Shown here piece after piece: positions 37,881 through 44,670 of a DNA stretch of 64,000 nt (the first letter of the stretch is position 1; every line of letters starts with the position of its first letter). The position numbers were made by a program, and so were the translations under genes. Source of the stretch: Epilithonimonas sp. JDS (lineage in GTDB: Bacteria > Bacteroidota > Bacteroidia > Flavobacteriales > Weeksellaceae); the NCBI RefSeq assembly GCF_021261315.1, contig NZ_JAJSAX010000001.1, positions 806,001-870,000 of the forward strand, written 5' to 3'. Below the pieces are notes generated by a model that did not search any database, was not told the DNA's origin, and saw nothing but the letters and a program-made list of their open reading frames with translations.

Positions 37881-38192
37881 TTATTTCAAATTTTTGGCCT
37901 CTTCCTTCTGATGCTCCATAGGATTGTCAGTAGAACATCGCCACTCTGAAAACTCAGTAGTAAGAATTCTAATTACATTATTAGAGCCTGCAATTAAAAT
38001 AAATTCATCATATGCTTGTTTAGAAGTTTCGAATTCTTTCCACCAAGTTGTTTCTGGTAGGTAGCAAATAACAGCATTTCCTTCGTCATTATATCCTCTG
38101 ATAATTGAATGCCAATCATTGGATGTCAAATCTTTGATAATTTGTTGATGACCAGTATGGACATCAAATGTAATAATATACTTTTTTTTCAT
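37881..38192 (-). CDS. Hypothetical protein downstream of the ubiquitin-like operon
   Basis: About 103 residues starting MKKKYIITFDVHTGHQ at 38192. An upstream ATG at 38249 lies inside a terminator hairpin, so the downstream start is preferred. The protein is soluble and mixed alpha/beta (YIITFDV, GNAVICYLP, NNVIRIL). I recognise no family. It is the first gene of the island after ssrA and has the same direction as the ubiquitin-like operon, but a terminator separates them. Confidence 0.6.
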   Translation of the reverse strand: MKKKYIITFDVHTGHQQIIKDLTSNDWHSIIRGYNDEGNAVICYLPETTWWKEFETSKQAYDEFILIAGSNNVIRILTTEFSEWRCSTDNPMEHQKEEAKNLK

Positions 38193-38225
38193 TATAAATT
38201 TATGTTTTAGATTTATAAATTTGTT

Positions 38226-38258
38226 AAAAGACAGCTGGCTTTTCACCACCTGTCTTTG
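38226..38258 (-). terminator. Hairpin terminator
   Basis: AAAGACAG and CTGTCTTT form an 8-bp stem, extended by three inner pairs after a mismatch, and the minus strand continues TTTAAC. It closes the transcript that would contain the short frame at 38266-38388. Confidence 0.6.
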
Positions 38259-38265
38259 TGTTTAT

Positions 38266-38388
38266 TTATGCACCAGGCTTCTTTCTGTGAGGCCTCAATG
38301 TAGGATGGTCTGGCTGCTTCTCTGATGTTACGCGCCTTCTTCTATCCGGTGTGCCATCTTCTTTTTTAGGTTTTGGCCCGGGTTTGAT
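38266..38388 (-). CDS. Possible 40-residue basic, Pro-rich protein without ATG
   Basis: This minus-strand frame reads IKPGPKPKKEDGTPDRRRR, then VTSEKQPDHPTLRPHRKK, ending PGA and a stop. The composition (Pro, Lys, Arg) is unlike random AT-rich DNA. No ATG, GTG or TTG start is present: an in-frame stop lies two codons before the first Ile (ATC at 38386-38388). It could start at ATC, be a fragment of a longer gene, or be a non-coding RNA region. It sits between two terminators (38226-38258 and 38417-38459) behind the ubiquitin-like operon. Confidence 0.35.
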   Translation of the reverse strand: MKPGPKPKKEDGTPDRRRRVTSEKQPDHPTLRPHRKKPGA

Positions 38389-38416
38389 TGTTTATAATGT
38401 GTACATAGTATAAATT

Positions 38417-38459
38417 AAAAATATTACTGAAAACCTTCAGAGAAGGCTTCAGTAATATT
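38417..38459 (-). terminator. Terminator after the DUF6527-like gene
   Basis: AATATTACTGAA (38420-38431) pairs with TTCAGTAATATT (38448-38459), with a further CCTTC/GAAGG inner stem, and a T-run on the minus strand. It directly follows the stop of the gene at 38464. Confidence 0.8.
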
Positions 38460-38463
38460 GATT

Positions 38464-38775
38464 TTAAAAAAAGAAAAAATACTTTTTTCTTTTTTTCTTT
38501 TTCAATGGATTGTCCACAATATTTATGATGGTATCATTTCTTATCCAGTAATGAGACTTACATTTAAAATTCCAGTTTCCAATTGAAGGAAAAAGCGATG
38601 TACTCTCTCCGTCAAAAATTAATTTCCAATCCTTCGGTGAAAGACGAGCTACGACTTTGTTTTTACATCCGCAAGCACATAAATGAAGAGCAACTTTATA
38701 TGGTATGGATATGTATAAAATACCATTCTCAAGTTCTCCCGGAATTTCATCTAAAAATTTATGCTGGAATTTCAT
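38464..38775 (-). CDS. DUF6527-like zinc-site protein of the ubiquitin-like operon
   Basis: A 103-residue protein with Cys/His pairs that look like a zinc site: [13 protein letters not shown] and [12 protein letters not shown]. This spacing matches what I know as DUF6527, a small partner encoded with multi-ubiquitin and ThiF genes. The C-terminus is strongly basic then Phe-rich (KKKKRKK, FFFF). The gene overlaps the ThiF gene by 17 nt, so the two are probably co-translated. Its biochemical job is not known; a role as E2-like or substrate-binding partner is speculation. Confidence 0.72.
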   Translation of the reverse strand: MKFQHKFLDEIPGELENGILYISIPYKVALHLCACGCKNKVVARLSPKDWKLIFDGESTSLFPSIGNWNFKCKSHYWIRNDTIINIVDNPLKKKKRKKYFFFF

Positions 38776-39922
38776 CGTGAAAAATTTTTGAGTTTGACAA
38801 GATAAAATGCGATGATTGCTGATTTTTTAAACCGTCGTAGAAGCCACAATGTTGCTTCCACTTAATAACTGCTTGTACTGCATTTAGTGCGTTTAATTCA
38901 GCAATTTGAATGTTGGAGCTGTATGGATTATCTTCTATCTCGATATTATCTGAACCTACTTGTTGCTTATAGCTAATTCTTGTGGCTCCAATAAGTTTTT
39001 CACCCATAACCTCTATTCCGAGACCAACATCAATGAAGTCGACATTTTTCGATAAAAGATATTCGGTTATAAAATTTCTAACATTGTTTCTATCTATACA
39101 TACAAATACAAAATCCATAGCCTCAAGCTTAAATATGTTCAAATCCGAAATTATTTCTGAATGAGGAATTAGTCCGGAATGCATTTTTGAATAAATATTA
39201 AAAAGGTAATCTACTTTTTTTTGTCTGTTATCCAAATCTGAAATACTTGCAGCTCCAGGAGTCCTAAATGCGTTATGCGATTCAAAAACATCATCGTCAT
39301 ACAAGTGTATTTCAGATACACACGTTTTACTCACTAAATCCAAAATGTAGCTACCAGTACCTCCAAGTCCAACAATTGCTATTTTCATATCCAGAAATTT
39401 TTCATTTAAAAAATCGATTTTGGCTCTCGAAGAGTTTGAATCGAAGTATTTAAAAGGTATTTCAGCTTCAGTAATGACTATAGGTCTAGATGTCTTGGCT
39501 GTAACCGTGCCTGTTTCGTCCAATGAAATTGCTTCGTTCGAAATAATTCGAATATAACTCTTGAATTTTTCATGGAAATTTTCAAATGGGATTTGAGGCC
39601 TACTCGAAAATGAAAAATCCGCAATGAAATCATTAGAGAGCACCTGTCTTTCTTGAAGTTCTATACTTTTAATAGGTGTTCCGTCTGCATAACATGGTTT
39701 TTCTCCAACAAAGTACACCACGTGGTCATTAGGCTTAGCGACTGTGTTGGTACTCGGAATCATTTGGAAGGGAGAAAATAAAGTTCCGTATTTAATTTCT
39801 TTATTAAAATTAACGTAAGGAATATGGTGGATACTAATGTATCCACCTTTTATTTCCAATTCGTACCCATCATTAATCAAGGAACGAATGTCAGGGCTAT
39901 GACTTAACTGTTGCAGTAACAT
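38759..39922 (-). CDS. ThiF/E1-like adenylyltransferase
   Basis: A 387-residue protein. The C-terminal two thirds is a ThiF/E1 Rossmann domain: [17 protein letters not shown] (ATP-binding glycine loop, about residues 182-198), [16 protein letters not shown] and [14 protein letters not shown]. This domain adenylates the C-terminus of ubiquitin-like proteins. The N-terminal part (about residues 1-150) is a separate domain of the type found in DUF6791-ThiF proteins. The gene overlaps the ubiquitin-like gene by 26 nt. It probably activates the protein encoded at 39897-40565. I see no JAB-type deubiquitinase in the operon. Confidence 0.85.
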   Translation of the reverse strand: MLLQQLSHSPDIRSLINDGYELEIKGGYISIHHIPYVNFNKEIKYGTLFSPFQMIPSTNTVAKPNDHVVYFVGEKPCYADGTPIKSIELQERQVLSNDFIADFSFSSRPQIPFENFHEKFKSYIRIISNEAISLDETGTVTAKTSRPIVITEAEIPFKYFDSNSSRAKIDFLNEKFLDMKIAIVGLGGTGSYILDLVSKTCVSEIHLYDDDVFESHNAFRTPGAASISDLDNRQKKVDYLFNIYSKMHSGLIPHSEIISDLNIFKLEAMDFVFVCIDRNNVRNFITEYLLSKNVDFIDVGLGIEVMGEKLIGATRISYKQQVGSDNIEIEDNPYSSNIQIAELNALNAVQAVIKWKQHCGFYDGLKNQQSSHFILSNSKIFHDEIPA

Positions 39923-40565
39923 AGAAAATCATTTTGTGTTTAACTTTGACAGATTTACCTTTTGTAAGCACTCCTTCTGGTTGAGAGAAGTCACCATTTT
40001 CATATGCAACGGTATATGCTGTATCTGGAGTTTCCATATTATGTCCTGCTGCCTTGATTACTTCAATAAAGGAAATGGTTTGTGTATCCCAATAATGAAT
40101 GGTGCCGTTTATAATGATGTAAGTTTTTTCCTTAGACTTAGAAATGAATTTTTCTTTTCCTTCTCTCGCAAGGTCGACGAATTCATCATCTTCAATCAAG
40201 TCGTCTTCCCAACCTTCAGGATTATCTAAGTACACAATTTGAGTTTCAGGAATGTCTCCGTTTTTACGAATCTCACCACCCTTGATAAACTGCTTATATG
40301 AAATGAAAGTTGTTCCATTAATTGAATATTCCAATTTCTTTTTTACATAGAACTGTTCAATATCTGGTCTTGCTAGATTAACTTTAGTCTCATTTTCAAT
40401 TAGCTCATCTTCATAAGGTGTATCAATTGATAAATATAATTCTGTTGAATACGGAATCGCATTCAAATCTTTAAGTTCTTTTCCAGTTATGTACTGGTTT
40501 GTTGTGGAAAAATCTTTGCCATCGATTCTAAATAGAAGAGGCGGTTTTGTGTTGTCTGTATGCAT
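39897..40565 (-). CDS. Multi-ubiquitin-like protein (three beta-grasp repeats)
   Basis: A 222-residue protein with three ubiquitin-like repeats: about residues 9-74 (FRIDGKDFSTTNQYITGKEL), 77-142 (YSINGTTFISYKQFIKGGEI) and 145-222 (YIIINGTIHYWDTQTISFIE). The first two repeats end alike with VNLARPDIEQF and VDLAREGKEKF. This matches the multiubiquitin family described in bacterial ubiquitin-like conjugation operons. The C-terminus is FYVTATVKS, without a diglycine. It is the first gene of a tightly overlapping operon with ThiF and DUF6527-like genes. Confidence 0.85.
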   Translation of the reverse strand: MHTDNTKPPLLFRIDGKDFSTTNQYITGKELKDLNAIPYSTELYLSIDTPYEDELIENETKVNLARPDIEQFYVKKKLEYSINGTTFISYKQFIKGGEIRKNGDIPETQIVYLDNPEGWEDDLIEDDEFVDLAREGKEKFISKSKEKTYIIINGTIHYWDTQTISFIEVIKAAGHNMETPDTAYTVAYENGDFSQPEGVLTKGKSVKVKHKMIFYVTATVKS

Positions 40566-41048
40566 TTTAGCAATTTTTAATAATTTTGTAATAATTTAAT
40601 AACCTATTGTTTCTTTCTGAAACAATTCGACGTGATAACTGATTCTGTTTTTGCCGTTTCTACAGGGTTTTTGATATGTTATTACAGGCAGGCGACAACA
40701 CGTGTCGTATGTTAAAAGTGCTAAAAAGTTTGGAATGTATGTCTAAAGAATTATATATTTGAAATCTCACTAACAAATATGTCTTTGGATCGAGGCTTTG
40801 CAAGAGCTGTTAGATCGCTGACAACTAAACCAAACCGGGCCCTTTAACTGCCTGGTTTTTTTTGTTTCTTTTTATTGAATACAAATATATGACAAAAATC
40901 AAATACGTTAACCATTTTTCCTTATAAAAATGTTAGTTTGGCAAACTATTTGTATTTAACTATTTGATTTTCAATCGTAAAAATTTTAATTATTGTTTTT
41001 TTTAATTTTGAAAAATGTATTTTTTTATGACATTTTTCGCAAAATAAA
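40566..41048. other. Intergenic region with a possible small transcript
   Basis: No annotated-size gene. Notable parts are a palindromic stretch CGACAACACGTGTCG (around 40693-40707), a 17-codon frame near 40710, a 22-codon plus-strand frame starting at 40781 (MSLDRGFARAVRSLTTKPNR) and a plus-strand terminator hairpin at about 40836-40862. A small RNA or leader peptide transcript ending at that hairpin is possible. The rest is very AT-rich and includes the promoter of the XRE gene at its right end. Confidence 0.4.
40836..40862 (+). terminator. Orphan plus-strand terminator
   Basis: AAACCGGGC and GCCTGGTTT form a stem with one mismatch around a CCTTTAACT loop, followed by eight Ts. No plus-strand gene of normal size lies upstream, so it marks an unannotated short transcript. 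Confidence 0.6.
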
Positions 41049-41080
41049 TTTTGTAATTGTAAAAATTTATTATACTTTTG
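41049..41080 (+). promoter_or_regulatory. Promoter of the XRE-ImmA pair
   Basis: TTTTG (41049-41053), then 19 nt, then TACTTTTG (41073-41080): an almost ideal Bacteroidota promoter. The start of transcription should be near 41087, next to the palindrome at 41091-41104. Confidence 0.75.
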
Positions 41081-41090
41081 CACTTTAATA

Positions 41091-41104
41091 CGTACATTTG
41101 TACG
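41091..41104. promoter_or_regulatory. Palindromic operator candidate
   Basis: CGTACATTTGTACG is a perfect 5-bp inverted repeat with a 4-bp spacer, placed at the transcript start of the XRE-ImmA operon. The XRE protein is the natural candidate to bind it. Confidence 0.55.
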
Positions 41105-41120
41105 GAAATCCCTACTTAAT

Positions 41121-41438
41121 ATGGAAAATAATGAATTTTACACACTGTTAGGTAAAAACATTTCCTCTATTAGGAATAAGAAGGGTTATAAACAGGAAGA
41201 TTTGGCAAATTATCTTGGATTATCTAGACCTTCTTTAGTTAATATTGAGAAAGGAAATCAAAAACCCAGCATTTTCGTTGTGCTTTCAATTGCACAATAT
41301 CTGAATGTAAATGCTTTAGAATTATTGCCAGAGTTGCCTGAAAATAATTTTGAGAGTATTAGGATAGTTGGCTTGGATGTAGATAAGTCAATTTTATCAC
41401 GTGATAGTTCTTTGAGAGATTTTTTACAAACAATTTAA
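41121..41438 (+). CDS. XRE-family repressor
   Basis: A 105-residue regulator with an N-terminal lambda-repressor-type HTH: IRNKKGYKQEDLANYLGLSR, then PSLVNIEKGNQKPSIFVVLS. The C-terminal 35 residues are unlike known oligomerisation domains. The gene is followed after 8 nt by an ImmA/IrrE peptidase gene. In mobile elements such pairs act as repressor and anti-repressor protease, with the peptidase cleaving or inactivating the repressor after a signal. It probably represses its own promoter through the palindrome upstream. Confidence 0.85.
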   Translation: MENNEFYTLLGKNISSIRNKKGYKQEDLANYLGLSRPSLVNIEKGNQKPSIFVVLSIAQYLNVNALELLPELPENNFESIRIVGLDVDKSILSRDSSLRDFLQTI

Positions 41439-41446
41439 CAATTTAT

Positions 41447-41968
41447 ATGTCGATTTCAAAATCAGTTATTGATAGAACCAAATCATACATTGAAAGTAAT
41501 TCCCTTTTATTTGACAAATATAAAATTAACCTAGAAAAATTGCTATTAGCGGAAAATATTAAACTAAAGGAGTATCCTTTTGAAGAAAATATTTCAGGCG
41601 TGTTGAATATAAATGAGAATGGAGTTACGATTGGTTACAATAGTTCTTTAAAGAAAGAACGTAAACGATTTACTATTGCTCACGAACTTGGTCATTTCGT
41701 TTTGCATAATGACGAACCTAAGGTCTTTATGGATAAAGTCTTTTTTAGAAAAAATTCAGGTGGATATACTTCAAAGGATGAGAAAATAGAGAAAGAAGCG
41801 AACTACTTTGCTGCAAGCATCTTAATGCCTGAGAATTTTATTAGAAAAGAAATGTCTGTTTTAGAATGTGATTTGCATGATGATTCGACGATTTCGCAGA
41901 TGGCTCGTAAATTTGGAGTCAGTTCATCAGCAATGCTATATAGATTAATCAATCTAAATATCTTATAA
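41447..41968 (+). CDS. ImmA/IrrE-family metallopeptidase
   Basis: A 173-residue zinc peptidase. The HExxH motif is FTIAHELGHFVLH (about residues 75-87) and the downstream Glu ligand is in EKEANYFAASILMP. Family members cleave XRE repressors in ICEBs1-like elements and IrrE-type stress responses. Together with the XRE gene it forms a two-gene operon closed by a terminator. Whether it controls transfer of the surrounding island is inference. Confidence 0.88.
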   Translation: MSISKSVIDRTKSYIESNSLLFDKYKINLEKLLLAENIKLKEYPFEENISGVLNINENGVTIGYNSSLKKERKRFTIAHELGHFVLHNDEPKVFMDKVFFRKNSGGYTSKDEKIEKEANYFAASILMPENFIRKEMSVLECDLHDDSTISQMARKFGVSSSAMLYRLINLNIL

Positions 41969-41985
41969 TTGAAATTATATAATTC

Positions 41986-42012
41986 AAAGCTCCTATTTTA
42001 GGGGCTTTTTTT
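41986..42012 (+). terminator. Terminator of the XRE-ImmA operon
   Basis: AAAGCTCC (41986-41993) pairs with GGGGCTTT (42001-42008, one G-U pair), followed by a T-tract. Confidence 0.75.
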
Positions 42013-42122
42013 ATGATTTAATTTGTTTTCTATTCTGTAAAATGTAGTTTTACTTAGCCAGCTTGCTTGCAAGCTTTGTCAATAAGTGTACACTTGCTAT
42101 CGTACAAGCTTCATCGTAAAAC

Positions 42123-42149
42123 AAAAAAATCCCATTCTCATTAGGATTT
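42123..42149 (-). terminator. Terminator of the minus-strand XRE gene
   Basis: Minus strand AAATCC and GGGATTT form a short stem followed by a run of seven Ts. The hairpin overlaps the stop codon of the gene at 42141. Confidence 0.5.
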
Positions 42150-42449
42150 TCTCTTATTTTGATTTTTCAATTTTTCTTCAAGAAGTTTCGTCTCGCTTGT
42201 CATTGAATCAAGTTGAGACTGACTTATTCTAGAAAACAGTAGAAGTAAATCAATTTCTAAAAAATTGCAGACAGCAATAATAATCTCAATCGTTGGATTG
42301 GTTTTTCCTCTCTCTATTCTACCAATGTAATCTTTAGAAAGATCTATCTCGGTGGCAATTTGAAATTGTGATAGTCCTTTTCTTAACCGATATAGTTTAA
42401 AAACGATTCCGATTTGATGTTTTATTTCTTCCGACTTCCATTTATACAT
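42141..42449 (-). CDS. XRE-family transcriptional regulator
   Basis: A 102-residue protein with a typical HTH: LRKGLSQFQIATEIDLSKDY, then IGRIERGKTNPTIEIIIAVC. The C-terminal tail is charged (EEKLKNQNKRKS). It is encoded divergently from the sigma-dCas12f operon, 304 nt away, and could regulate that operon or itself. A GTAC-centred palindrome lies between them at 42493-42502. Confidence 0.85.
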   Translation of the reverse strand: MYKWKSEEIKHQIGIVFKLYRLRKGLSQFQIATEIDLSKDYIGRIERGKTNPTIEIIIAVCNFLEIDLLLLFSRISQSQLDSMTSETKLLEEKLKNQNKRKS

Positions 42450-42753
42450 TCAGTAAAGTTTATAAATAATTATATTTTTCATAGAGACTTATAGTACGTA
42501 CTGAATAAATATTCTTACATTTGAATAAATTACTTATTAAGGTAATTTTGCGATAGTTTATAGAAATATAGAAGCTATTACTTAGATTTTCGATTGGAAA
42601 ATTGGCACTTTTCAAAGAGCAAATAGTCATAAGTCGAGTAAGGTGTCTTTTTTTTTGCAATATGTAGTAAGATAATGTTTTGATGGTGCGAAGAATCCAT
42701 AGAAAAACCTAAGCAATTCCTTCCAGCAATAATTCAGCTAAAATACACTGCTT
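42450..42753. promoter_or_regulatory. Divergent control region, XRE gene / sigma-dCas12f operon
   Basis: 304 nt without a supported gene. It contains the palindrome AGTACGTACT (42493-42502) and a T9 run near 42649-42657. A partial promoter-like TTTTG near 42680 precedes the sigma gene but lacks a proper TAnn spacing. A 66-codon minus-strand frame (42460-42660) has no recognisable features and I do not call it. Confidence 0.4.
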
Positions 42754-43569
42754 ATGAAAAGAACAGACTCTTTGCCCCGAAAGTTGAGCAATCTTCAGTT
42801 ATACGAACTACTAAAAAAAGGCAACTCGACCGCTCTTGAACACATTCATCTGCGCTACAAAAGACTTCTTTTCTGGGTTGGAAGGCAAGTGCTTGAGGAT
42901 GATTTTGTAGTGGACACTATCGTTCAGGATACATTCCTCAAATTGTGGCTACACCGCGACACCATTGAAACTCCGAATCATATTCTTGGCTTTTTACGGT
43001 TTGTTATGAAAAGAGATTGCATATCTTATGTCACTGCTCCAAGAAATAAATTCAACCGATTGATGGCTTCTCTTGAAAGTTTTGAGAATTATCAGGATTA
43101 TCTAGCAGGTTATGACCCGCTAAAAGATAAAGAGTATCTTCTCAGTCAGGAATCCGATCAGAAAAATTTCGACGAGGTCAAAAAGATTTTACCCATTCTG
43201 GCTCCCAAAAGAAAACACCTGATTGAACTTTGCTTGGAATATGGCTTTCAGCACAAACCAATCGCAGATGCAATGGGAAGCAGTGTGAAAGACATCAGCA
43301 ATGAGTTGAGCAGAGCTATAAATGACCTTCGGAAAATTCTTAATAGAAGTTCTTTTGAACAGCCACAGGAAAAAGATCTCGATAATAAAAAGCAGTCAGA
43401 AAAACTCAGTAGTCAACAACTCAATATTTTGAAAAGAAGGTTTGAGCAGAAATCTTCATTTGCAGTGATTGCCCGAGAACTCAAATTACCTGAAAAGGAA
43501 GTACATCGGGAATTTCTGTATGCATATCAACATTTACAAAATCAAAACACTTCTGAAATACCTCTTTGA
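42754..43569 (+). CDS. ECF-like sigma factor partner of dCas12f
   Basis: A 271-residue sigma-70 family protein. Sigma region 2 covers about residues 14-93 (LYELLKKGNSTALEHIHLRY; DTIVQDTFLKLWLHRD is the core-binding helix). Region 4 covers about 143-196 (LAPKRKHLIELCLEYGF; IADAMGSSVKDISNELSRAI is the HTH). An extra segment at 219-262 (SQQLNILKRRFEQKSSFAVI, RELKLPEKEVHREFLYAY) looks like a second region-4-type HTH, which usual ECF factors (about 180-200 residues) lack. No anti-sigma factor gene is adjacent. The dCas12f gene starts 1 nt after its stop, so the two are co-translated and probably act together: sigma recruits RNA polymerase to sites chosen by the guide RNA. Confidence 0.85.
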   Translation: MKRTDSLPRKLSNLQLYELLKKGNSTALEHIHLRYKRLLFWVGRQVLEDDFVVDTIVQDTFLKLWLHRDTIETPNHILGFLRFVMKRDCISYVTAPRNKFNRLMASLESFENYQDYLAGYDPLKDKEYLLSQESDQKNFDEVKKILPILAPKRKHLIELCLEYGFQHKPIADAMGSSVKDISNELSRAINDLRKILNRSSFEQPQEKDLDNKKQSEKLSSQQLNILKRRFEQKSSFAVIARELKLPEKEVHREFLYAYQHLQNQNTSEIPL

Positions 43570-43570
43570 A

Positions 43571-44665
43571 ATGGAAAAATCCACTATTACACTTACCAGA
43601 AGAATTCAGCTGCTGATCGATCTTCCTGCAAATGAACAAAAAGAAATGTGGGAAAAACTCTACCGGTATCAGAACCGCTGTTTCCGAGCTGCTAATTTTA
43701 TCGTTTCCCATTTGTATGTTCAGGAAATGATCAAGGATTTCTTTTACCTCACAGAAGATGTCCAATACAAACTAGCAGATGTAAACAAAGATGAAATGGG
43801 AATATTCACCCGTTCGAAAACACACACAACTGCACGTATGGTTTTTGATCGCTTCAAAGGAGAAATTCCTACAGATATTCTGGGAAGCCTGAACAATACG
43901 ATTCAATCAACCTTCTCTAAAACTAAAGCCGACTATTGGCAGGGAACAAAATCATTGCGAAACTTTAAGAAAGATATCCCAATTCCACTTCCTGTTAAAT
44001 GTATCAGTAAAATGAGGTATGATCCAGAAAAGAAAGCATTTTGTTTCAATATGTTTGCTATTCCTGTTAAAACGTATTTAGGGAGAGACTTCTCTGATAA
44101 GCGAGTGATAATGGAACGCCTCTTAAAAGAAGAGATAAAGCTTTGCACATCACAGATCCAGCTGAAAGCCGGGAAAATCTTTTGGCTTGCAGTGTTTGAA
44201 TTTGAAAAGGAGGAACACGCTTTACAACCCGAAATCATTGCCGAAGCTTCTCTGTCTCTGGAACATCCTATAGTAGCAAAAGCCAACAATGTGCGAATCA
44301 ATATTGGCTCGAAAGAAGAGTTTTTATACCGCAGGTTGGCGATTCAGGCAAGTCAAAAAAGGATTCAAGCGGGCGTAGCATATGCCCGTTCCGGAAATGG
44401 AACCAAACGGAAACAAAAGGCATTGTATAAAACAGAAAATCTGGAAAGCCGTTATGTAAGCCATCGGCTTCATTTGTATAGCAGAAAGCTAATTGATTTC
44501 TGTATCCAACAGAAGGCAGGTACACTTATTCTTAAAAATCAGGAAGACAAAATAGGAATTGCAAAAGAACAGGAATTTGTGCTGCGCAACTGGAGTTATT
44601 ATGAATTGCAGACCAAAATAAAATATAAAGCGGAAAAGGCTGGCATCGAATTGATCATTGGATAG
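43571..44665 (+). CDS. Nuclease-dead Cas12f/TnpB-family RNA-guided protein
   Basis: A 364-residue protein (start ATG 43571, 1 nt after the sigma stop; an ATG at 43469 lies inside the sigma gene). Residues 1-230 match the TnpB/Cas12f recognition half, with SLRNFKKDIPIPLP at 128-141. The RuvC part is recognisable but inactive: the usual GIDLG reads RINIG (N244 for Asp), the usual VEDL reads LKNQ (K322 for Glu), and after NWSYYELQTKIKYKAEKAG the protein stops (LIIG), so the third RuvC Asp and the CxxC zinc ribbon are gone. It should bind guide RNA and DNA without cutting. No TnpA transposase gene is nearby. Together with the sigma gene this fits RNA-guided transcription. Confidence 0.88.
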   Translation: MEKSTITLTRRIQLLIDLPANEQKEMWEKLYRYQNRCFRAANFIVSHLYVQEMIKDFFYLTEDVQYKLADVNKDEMGIFTRSKTHTTARMVFDRFKGEIPTDILGSLNNTIQSTFSKTKADYWQGTKSLRNFKKDIPIPLPVKCISKMRYDPEKKAFCFNMFAIPVKTYLGRDFSDKRVIMERLLKEEIKLCTSQIQLKAGKIFWLAVFEFEKEEHALQPEIIAEASLSLEHPIVAKANNVRINIGSKEEFLYRRLAIQASQKRIQAGVAYARSGNGTKRKQKALYKTENLESRYVSHRLHLYSRKLIDFCIQQKAGTLILKNQEDKIGIAKEQEFVLRNWSYYELQTKIKYKAEKAGIELIIG

Positions 44666-44670
44666 CTAAA

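Noticed and set aside
42460-42660. 66-codon minus-strand frame upstream of the XRE gene
   Set aside because: Overlaps the probable control region and has no domain or coding signal.
43469-43570. Upstream ATG extending the dCas12f protein by 34 residues
   Set aside because: It lies inside the sigma gene in another frame; the ATG at 43571 directly after the sigma stop is far more likely.
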